Below, in pieces: positions 7,801-12,734 of a DNA stretch of 12,734 bases (position 1 is the stretch's first letter; the number at the start of each line of letters is the position of its first letter). A program made the position numbers and the translations under genes. The stretch covers positions 1 through 12,734 of the forward strand of contig PCAX01000028.1 in NCBI GenBank assembly GCA_002730795.1, given 5' to 3'. The DNA is from Chloroflexota bacterium (lineage in GTDB: Bacteria; Chloroflexota; Dehalococcoidia; Lucifugimonadales; Lucifugimonadaceae). Under the pieces are notes generated by a model that saw only the letters and a program-made list of their open reading frames with translations, was not told where the DNA came from and ran no database searches.

Positions 7801-10800
7801 ACTTGTATAGATACGGAGATTGAATCACTAAAGGCAAACGCAAATACTTCTGAAGAAGATACATATGATGATACGCAACATAGTGATGCTCAAACAAATA
7901 AAGGTAACAAAGGTGGTGGTGGTGGCGGTGGAAGTAGCTATAATGATGGTAACTATGATGATAATGCTTCTGGTAGAAATGATTCTTCCATGACTGCAGC
8001 AAGTCCTGCAGTATATGACTATAAAATATTTTTACCGAGTGGTAGTATGCACGGGCACCCGCACCCGGATGGGTCGGGTAGAGAAGTTGGATCTTATTTA
8101 GAAGGAGCAAAAGTAAAAGTTGATAGATTCGAACTGGGAGAATTCGCAAGCAAAAGCAGGTATTCTGTTTCTAAATTAGTATCTCAAAACTTACCATATG
8201 AATTTACTATAGGTAAAACTAAAGGTCATACTATAATACCGTCATCAAAGCCTATAATATTTAATAATTCTGCAGAGAGTTTAGCATATCAGTTATTAGA
8301 AATTCCTGATTTAGGTCCATCTCCATTTACTATGAGCTTTAATGAAACTGTAGATTTTGATTATAATGAAATAAATTATATATCTAAATCTACAATTAAA
8401 CTTGCCAATTTAAGAACACTTTCAGGAGATGTTTATAGAGCTAAAGTTTATTATAGAACAACAAATGATACTGAGTTTATACCATTAACAGAAAGAATTT
8501 TAGAATCTCGTGAAGAATTGATAGATGATTTATCATTAAAGGGTAATTTGATGAAAGGGTATTTCCCGACCCGATCAATAGTAGATACATATTGGACTGG
8601 CTCTCAAGGAACAAATGCTGGATATTATTCAGGAGCAGTAGTCGGTAGTGGACCAGTTGGAGGATTTGATAGAGCAACTATAAGTCATATTCACGATGCA
8701 GTAGTTATTTCTGGTTCAAACTATAGTGAAAATGATAATGTTGCTTTTTGGTTAAATACATCAAGAACAAAAGATATAGCTGGAAAAGGCAATATAGTTG
8801 GAGAAAATAGACCTTTAATTATAAGAGATGTAGAATATAGTTTATCATTTAATGCACATCCTATAAAAGCAACAACACAAGTAAGAATAGATGAAAATTT
8901 AGTAGATCAAGATAGAGCAGAATTAAAAGTTTACGTATCTGGTTCAGGAGTTAAACCTAAAAAAATAGGCGAAGAGTTTAAATCTACCCCATGGGGATAT
9001 TTTATTGGTTCTTTAAATCCTGATGATAAAGGGGTGGATGCTAATATTACATTTCCAAAAATGGTTTATCAAAATTTTGTATTAGAATCAACAGCTCGTC
9101 CAATTATACAGTTCGTAGCTCCTTCAGGTAAATGGTATATTAGTGAAATATCTTTAAAGCAAGCTAGAGAATCAGGGTTTAATCCAAATAATGTAATAAT
9201 AACAACTGATACTCCATTGTTAAGTCAAAGACCTCAAAGGTTATTGTTTAAAGTAGAATATTTTACTAAAGATGGTAAGCAAGCTCAGATGGAAACATTT
9301 TCAGCAAATGCTGAACAATTTCAAGGAAGTAATACAGTATTTTCAGGAACGGATAATATTTTACCAGGAACTTTAACTATTAATAATAGTCTTGGTGAGG
9401 GACAAGGATTTGAGATAAGTGGACAATCATCAGCATATTTTAGAACAAAATCATATGAGGGATTTAAGCGGGCAACTACAGGAGAAGGTCCTTCTGGTAT
9501 ATTAATGTTTAGTGGTAGTGTTGGAACTGCTATAGGTGCAAGTGAAAATTATGATGGTTTAGGTTTAGAATTGCATGCTGGTGGAGATGAGGGATCTCTT
9601 AAATTTAGAACAAGTCCAAGTGTTTTTGAGGTAAAAGCAAAATCATTTTTCTTAGGTAGTGAAGAACAATATGTAAGTGGTAGTGGTGGAAATATAGAAA
9701 TTAGTTCATCTAACTTTCATTTATCCTCAAGTGGAGATGTTGTTGTAAAAGGAAATATCGAAGCGCAAACAGGTAAGATTGGTGGATTTAATATTGGTAG
9801 AGAAAAATTATCAGGAGATACTTTTTATATAAGAGGAAATGCTGATGAAAATTCATCAACCGATTCTGGACTATTTATAAGCGCTTCAAACTTTCAAGTA
9901 AAAGCAGATGGACATATAAGTGGTACTGCTGGTAATATTGGTGGTTGGGGAATAGAGCAAAATAGTTTAGGTTCATCTAATATTATATTAAGTAGTACTG
10001 GTTCAATTAGAACAAGAGATTATGCAAAGAAGGCATCTGGGTGGACTATTGATAGCGATGGATTTGCAGAATTTAGTAATGTTTATGTTCGTGGTACTCT
10101 TGCTACAACAACATTTGAAAAACAAACTGTAAACGCAGTTGGTGGACAATTACTTGTTAGTAATGCAACAACTATAAGTGGTAGTGTTAGCGCTAGTGCT
10201 ACAACAATTCCATTGGTTAATTCAGCTGGATTTCAACAAGGAGAATTATTATTTGTTAAGAAAGTAGGAGATACAGGATTTAGTTCAGAGTTTATGAGAC
10301 TTAATGCAGCGTATTCTGCGTCAGATCAAACTGGAAATACTACTGGGTTTATAAATGCAATTACAGTAACAAGAGAATTACAAGGTAGTGTAACAGGTTC
10401 AATAGGTAATTTTGGTGGAGCCGCTTCTGTATCAGCATCATATGATGATGGACAAGTTATTATAAGTTTTGGACGCCCTCAAACAGGATTTATACATATA
10501 AATGCAGACCCAACCGATACTGAAACACCATATATAGATGTAATTGAATCTGGAAGTGGTGGATTTTTAAGGAGAGCAAGGTTTGGAGATTTAAGTGGAT
10601 TAGCAAGTACTGCTGCAGTACATAATGAATCAAGTCCAGGATTCGGATTATCAGCAGAAAATGTATTTCTTAGTGGAAGTATTAGAGCTAATGAAGGTTA
10701 TATTGGTAGTTGGAATATTTTAAATAATGGACTTATTAGTGGAAGTAATATAACTTTAGATGCTGATAGTTCAAGAATTTATAAAACTGGTGATAATAAT

Positions 10801-12734
10801 GATCTTACTGGGTATTATATGGACTTTACTCCAGGTTCAAATTATTATGTAAGATTTGGAACTAATTTTGCAGTATCATCTTCTGGTGTTCTTATTGCAA
10901 GTGGTGCAAAAATTGAAGGTGTAATTACTGCATCAGGTGGATTTATTGGTGGAATAACTGTAAGTGATAATGCACTTTATACTGGGGCTGGAGAATATGG
11001 AACTTCAAATACGGGGTTTTATATAGATAGTGGTAGTAGTTTTAGTTTAGGTGATAAATTAACTTGGGATGGAAGTAGTTTAGGTATAACAGGTGATATT
11101 ACTATTAGTACTGGTGCTTTAGCTGGAGTAACTGCGGCATCAATTAGTGGTTCGGCTAATGAGTTTTCAGCATCGGCTGCTTCAACAATAAATGCAAATT
11201 CATCTTCAGCGGAGGATGGTATAAATGCAGCTTCAGCAAGTGCGGCTGCAGCACAAACAAACATTGATACGATGGAAACTCAAATTGTTCTTACTGATAC
11301 TGGAATGGCAATATCTTCATCAGGACAAACCCCTGATTTTCCATTGGCAACTTTTGGAACTACTACTAAATTTTTCGATGGAACAAGTGAGGCTAATACA
11401 AAGTTACAATTACAAGCAGCGGGTGTAACTGCTTATGGAAATGATGCGAATACTTACGCTACAGTAACAAGTACTGGTTTAAATGTTGTTAGTGCTTCTA
11501 CTAATGTAGCTAACTTTGGTCCAACTATGAGGGTTGGTATAGATTCTGCTACTAAATCTGCTCTTAGAGTTGATGCTGATGGTTCTATGAGTATTGGTAC
11601 AACTGGTGATAAGAAATTTAGTGTAACCGCAGGTGGAGCAGTTACAATTGACGGTGATATTACTATTAGTACTGGTGATTTAGCTGGAGTAACTGCGGCA
11701 TCAATTAGTGGTTCGGGTAATGAAACATCTGCCTCGTTAAGTGCCGCTTCTCAATCAATGCAAAAACAAGTCATTCTAAGTTCTGATGGAATGACTTTAA
11801 AGAATGCAGCCTCAAATAAAACATTAGCAACATATGGTTCAACAACAAAGATTTTTGATGGGGAAGATAATACTTCTTATGTAGAAGTCGGTGGTGGAAG
11901 TATTGATATTGTAAGCGGCGGAGTTACAGGTTCATTCTTTGATACTACAGGAGTTGAAATTTATGGTGCAAGTGATAAAGCTGAAAGATTAACCGTATCT
12001 GATGATGGAGTAACAATAATTGCTAATAATGTTACTGGTAGTTATATAACAGCAACAACTTCAAGTATGTATGGGGCATCTAGTGCTGATAGAGTTGAAG
12101 TTACAGATACGGGGGTGAAAATTTATGAATCTAGCAAACAAATGGTTAATGTTGGTGCTAGTGGTTTAGATGTTTATGATACAAGTAATAATCAAGTAGC
12201 AAGATTCGCAGGAACTACTTATATAGGAGATCAATCTTCAGAACATATTAAAATACAAAGTAATAAGTTTGAATTGAAACGAGGAAGTGAAGTTTTTGTA
12301 TCAGCCTCAAGTGCTGGACTTTATACATCAGGTTCAGTAAATGCTTCTGATGGTGAAATTGGTGGATGGACAATTGGTGCAGATGCATTAACGGCAGGCG
12401 GTGGTACAGTATTAATAGATTCAGCCGGTAGTGGTAAAGTAAGAGTAGGTACTGCATCAGGACAACGAGTTGAAATAGCGGGTTCAAGTGGTGAGTTAGC
12501 ATTCTATAATAGTGATAATAATCAGAGAATGCGATTACTTACTCGAACCGAACAAACTTCATATGTTCAATCTGGTGGAAACGCAATACTAAGGAGTGAA
12601 AAGGCGGCTATACAAGATATGACTGCGGGTAGATTGTCTATGAATGGTGCTATAGAAGAACAATGGGATGATGTTTATACTACTTCTTCATTTGAAGGTG
12701 GTAAATTATATATGAATGCTCGACAAGATGATTC
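4888..12734 (+). CDS. Giant modular tail-fibre/adhesin-like structural protein (3' end beyond window)
   Basis: One frame of at least 2615 codons without a stop; the C-terminus is outside the window. Predicted modules by residue: N-terminal beta domain 1-215; PKD domains about 221-293 (WGDS 243-246, HTYTKAQTYTV) and 333-420 (WDFGDG 364-369, HEYSESGDYTVT); a PKD-like domain from 425 broken by a carbohydrate-binding-like jelly roll (about 470-636, ending YWDGFQLF); degenerate PKD 675-761; PKD 762-870 (AWGDAT, HAYGASGAYTASV); a beta region with the only Cys (973); a Gly7 and Asp/Asn linker 985-1032; HGHPHPDG 1055-1062; a second jelly roll about 1230-1430 (ending KWYISEISLK); then a Ser/Gly/Thr-rich repeat array with five IGGW-type units. 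PKD and jelly-roll modules commonly bind sugars or act as spacers, so this is probably an external tail or adhesin component exposed to the host surface. A late promoter precedes it. No chaperone, lyase or hydrolase active site is visible. Confidence 0.9.
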   Translation, partial: MALFKKTVKKQNLDQVQVFIEDTDNKYFKILDAPDIIPTGRSSILIDGSPALKRETDILFELIDITGKPVYVNPIRNYLEGTSRRLSIEVYEDVTPGIATLTLLGEINPNPEQNDGLVIPEEFQDVYNVRYQMEIMIDPSSPNNEKILFLRAPKLSISETMLQEVIPKTGQKEVNVLVSGSLSGSRIPAGVRQFLNPNLIAHSDLELRFINNTKPTGVLRNNKFTVDLIADAVGPINNVEYEWGDSTTDSFDPQTTNGSHTYTKAQTYTVRATGNSPFGGGAKDNVIVTVSPPATPKAGMFVSNGVLNEAQSGEAQYLTGSLETSTNPLFTKARFRFTDRSIYSASADDASNPDDNIDDTTFQWDFGDGRSLVVTGSAGKRVIHEYSESGDYTVTHTVGNNYNTQTNSTAQTVKVHPTPAVADFSQSNSLVNTDVNFNVTSSATVGTGLSLDKFHWYFEKAQITGSQFINYAPNNIFGSALSGFWDGYSVGNASVTRQSSVAYSGSNAIAQVSNAADSYFGHYRGSSTAALAPATQSDGFTVSAYAKADSENTFAYLSLYGLDANYETIGEEGDVHQNIVVGDLIKINSSDWTKLSVHSRFLHPGTKYASFRVGAKNSSGKTIYWDGFQLFPTSVTGSAVSASYGAGGNFDIEHYVVDTAGRKSNTVIKQSVSNAVTPRPHVTSNVTSGTAPLTVTFTEDGEGSPTSQKLFTGVSEVEMSASGQTTTATYSTQGNFKPRIVANWSGGTKEFKGQPITVNTAVPLITSISGSTAVTASQAFTLIVSASSTTESEKYIDEMSIAWGDATSDFVEYGDGITGGVSFDGNDESTTSLTHAYGASGAYTASVVVKDSNGKSSTSSSLFVDVVGAAVPVLADTDIMIDDLETIHEATASLAIGLHDLRTTANRQYYSTNRVRLTSYTWSLHDTNYDEIYVIGNGRSTQFIADDVDFKAIGLTVGAPGVSSNTAYYNITCIDTEIESLKANANTSEEDTYDDTQHSDAQTNKGNKGGGGGGGSSYNDGNYDDNASGRNDSSMTAASPAVYDYKIFLPSGSMHGHPHPDGSGREVGSYLEGAKVKVDRFELGEFASKSRYSVSKLVSQNLPYEFTIGKTKGHTIIPSSKPIIFNNSAESLAYQLLEIPDLGPSPFTMSFNETVDFDYNEINYISKSTIKLANLRTLSGDVYRAKVYYRTTNDTEFIPLTERILESREELIDDLSLKGNLMKGYFPTRSIVDTYWTGSQGTNAGYYSGAVVGSGPVGGFDRATISHIHDAVVISGSNYSENDNVAFWLNTSRTKDIAGKGNIVGENRPLIIRDVEYSLSFNAHPIKATTQVRIDENLVDQDRAELKVYVSGSGVKPKKIGEEFKSTPWGYFIGSLNPDDKGVDANITFPKMVYQNFVLESTARPIIQFVAPSGKWYISEISLKQARESGFNPNNVIITTDTPLLSQRPQRLLFKVEYFTKDGKQAQMETFSANAEQFQGSNTVFSGTDNILPGTLTINNSLGEGQGFEISGQSSAYFRTKSYEGFKRATTGEGPSGILMFSGSVGTAIGASENYDGLGLELHAGGDEGSLKFRTSPSVFEVKAKSFFLGSEEQYVSGSGGNIEISSSNFHLSSSGDVVVKGNIEAQTGKIGGFNIGREKLSGDTFYIRGNADENSSTDSGLFISASNFQVKADGHISGTAGNIGGWGIEQNSLGSSNIILSSTGSIRTRDYAKKASGWTIDSDGFAEFSNVYVRGTLATTTFEKQTVNAVGGQLLVSNATTISGSVSASATTIPLVNSAGFQQGELLFVKKVGDTGFSSEFMRLNAAYSASDQTGNTTGFINAITVTRELQGSVTGSIGNFGGAASVSASYDDGQVIISFGRPQTGFIHINADPTDTETPYIDVIESGSGGFLRRARFGDLSGLASTAAVHNESSPGFGLSAENVFLSGSIRANEGYIGSWNILNNGLISGSNITLDADSSRIYKTGDNNDLTGYYMDFTPGSNYYVRFGTNFAVSSSGVLIASGAKIEGVITASGGFIGGITVSDNALYTGAGEYGTSNTGFYIDSGSSFSLGDKLTWDGSSLGITGDITISTGALAGVTAASISGSANEFSASAASTINANSSSAEDGINAASASAAAAQTNIDTMETQIVLTDTGMAISSSGQTPDFPLATFGTTTKFFDGTSEANTKLQLQAAGVTAYGNDANTYATVTSTGLNVVSASTNVANFGPTMRVGIDSATKSALRVDADGSMSIGTTGDKKFSVTAGGAVTIDGDITISTGDLAGVTAASISGSGNETSASLSAASQSMQKQVILSSDGMTLKNAASNKTLATYGSTTKIFDGEDNTSYVEVGGGSIDIVSGGVTGSFFDTTGVEIYGASDKAERLTVSDDGVTIIANNVTGSYITATTSSMYGASSADRVEVTDTGVKIYESSKQMVNVGASGLDVYDTSNNQVARFAGTTYIGDQSSEHIKIQSNKFELKRGSEVFVSASSAGLYTSGSVNASDGEIGGWTIGADALTAGGGTVLIDSAGSGKVRVGTASGQRVEIAGSSGELAFYNSDNNQRMRLLTRTEQTSYVQSGGNAILRSEKAAIQDMTAGRLSMNGAIEEQWDDVYTTSSFEGGKLYMNARQDD
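6295..6795 (+). other. Carbohydrate-binding-like jelly-roll module inserted in a PKD-like domain
   Basis: Residues about 470-636 of the giant protein read like a CBM4/9-type jelly roll. An opening with FWDGYSVGNASVTRQ is followed by AYSGSNAIAQVSN (compare the usual HSG-S-L pattern), a strand with GFTVSAYAKADSENTFAYLSL, a WTKLSV strand, and the closing IYWDGFQLFPT, which matches the common 'Y-D-D-V-Q-L' end. The flanking pieces (FHWYFEKAQITGS before; GAGGNFDIEHYVVDTAGRKS after) look like the two halves of one PKD fold, so the module appears nested. Ligand unknown. Confidence 0.5.
7837..7980 (+). other. Low-complexity Gly/Asp/Asn linker in the giant protein
   Basis: Residues about 984-1031 are acidic and polar (EEDTYDD, YNDGNYDDN) with seven consecutive glycines at 1009-1015. 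No fold is expected here. The stretch separates the PKD and carbohydrate-binding part from the C-terminal fibre-repeat part and is a plausible hinge, or the scar of an old domain fusion. Confidence 0.6.
8050..8079 (+). other. GC-rich island encoding a His-rich loop
   Basis: Within a gene of about one third GC, this 30-bp stretch has 23 G or C bases by my count and uses CAC, GGG, CCG and TCG codons that are uncommon around it. It encodes HGHPHPDGSG (residues 1055-1064). ACCCG at 8063-8067 can pair with CGGGT at 8075-8079, and a second ACCCG at 8057-8061 offers an alternative pairing. Alternating histidines are known metal ligands in phage fibre tips (HxH in T4 gp37 and gp12); that role here is inference. 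Confidence 0.55.
11092..11162 (+). repeat. 71-bp direct repeat, copy 1
   Basis: This segment matches 11653-11723 at 69 of 71 positions by my alignment. It encodes GDITISTGALAGVTAASISG, and the second copy differs by an Ala to Asp and an Ala to Gly change. The copies are 561 bp (187 codons) apart and in the same frame. Confidence 0.85.
11653..11723 (+). repeat. 71-bp direct repeat, copy 2
   Basis: Partner of the copy at 11092. The similarity continues weakly at protein level downstream of both copies: QIVLTDTGMAI ... LATFGTTTKFFDG after copy 1, and QVILSSDGMTL ... LATYGSTTKIFDG after copy 2. This suggests duplication of a whole module followed by divergence outside the repeat, or gene conversion keeping the 71 bp alike. 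Confidence 0.85.

Larger units (their letters stand above)
9754..12390 (+). repeat. Five dispersed IGGW-type protein repeats
   Basis: A unit of about 20 residues with the pattern 'G-x-I-x-A-x-x-G-x-I-G-G-[WF]-x-I-x(3-5)-L' recurs within the giant protein. The copies are at residues about 1622-1640 (GKIGGFNIGREKL), 1675-1694 (GNIGGWGIEQNSL), 1930-1949 (GYIGSWNILNNGL), 2011-2030 (GFIGGITVSDNAL) and 2482-2501 (GEIGGWTIGADAL). Such units recur in phage tail-tip and fibre proteins and mark successive beta-rich trimer segments; this role is from family knowledge. A degenerate sixth copy (ASGWTIDSDG) follows the second unit. Confidence 0.65.

Noticed and set aside
7799..8149. Minus-strand frame of 116 codons rich in His, Tyr and Leu, and similar minus-strand frames at 5280-5555, 5682-5900, 8477-8677, 11019-11264 and 12248-12502
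   Set aside because: They lie antisense inside the giant plus-strand gene, have low-complexity compositions that mirror its codons, and show no motifs; they are shadows.
10340..11230. TATAAATG strings inside the fibre gene as further late promoters
   Set aside because: They arise from the repeated in-frame codons ATA AAT GCA, miss the last base of the octamer, and are not followed by gene starts.
11225..11428. Plus-strand frame of 67 codons in a second frame of the fibre gene
   Set aside because: It is Gln/Leu-rich with no start context and no motif, wholly inside the real frame.
9700..12734. Variable repeat of a diversity-generating retroelement in the fibre gene
   Set aside because: No reverse transcriptase, template repeat or adenine-biased variation is visible, and the C-terminus where a variable region would sit is outside the window.

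Overview
The window looks like part of an AT-rich tailed phage (Caudoviricetes) genome with a T4-like replication and recombination toolkit. The evidence is a tightly packed run of nuclease, DnaG/gp61-type primase and SbcCD (gp47/gp46) genes, a perfect T4-type late-promoter octamer, and a giant tail-fibre-like protein. I estimate overall GC at about one third by eye. The style of the giant protein (PKD repeats, jelly-roll modules, 'IGGW' repeats) reminds me of uncultured marine phages, but host and habitat cannot be fixed from this sequence. I see no tRNA, rRNA, CRISPR array, transposon or attachment site.

Layout. Positions 1-179 hold the 3' end of a charged protein of unknown function. Positions 221-4650 are a plus-strand DNA-metabolism operon with overlapping genes: a small PD-(D/E)XK nuclease (221-556), a primase with a degenerate zinc finger (549-1514), and a 1055-residue protein that joins an Mre11/SbcD phosphoesterase to a Rad50/SbcC ATPase in one chain (1483-4650, TTG start). 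In T4 these are two proteins, gp47 and gp46. The three products fit one job: processing DNA ends and branches and priming synthesis during recombination-linked replication.

On the minus strand at 4628-4804 is a 58-codon ribbon-helix-helix (RHH) regulator gene, missed by simple length cut-offs, whose 3' end overlaps the end of the Mre11-Rad50 gene. It is divergent from the giant gene. The 83 bp between the two starts contain a T4-type late octamer (TATAAATA) and a perfect 10-bp inverted repeat at the predicted transcription start. This resembles a small early/late switch, in which the RHH protein could bind the inverted repeat and control the structural gene.

From 4888 to the right edge runs one open frame of at least 2615 codons. 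I translated every line of it and found no stop. The predicted order is an N-terminal beta domain, several PKD domains (one apparently interrupted by a carbohydrate-binding-like jelly roll), a Gly/Asp/Asn-rich linker, a second jelly roll, and a long array of tail-fibre-like repeats including five 'IGGW'-type units. It is probably a virion tail-fibre, tail-tip or adhesin protein; its C-terminus lies outside the window.
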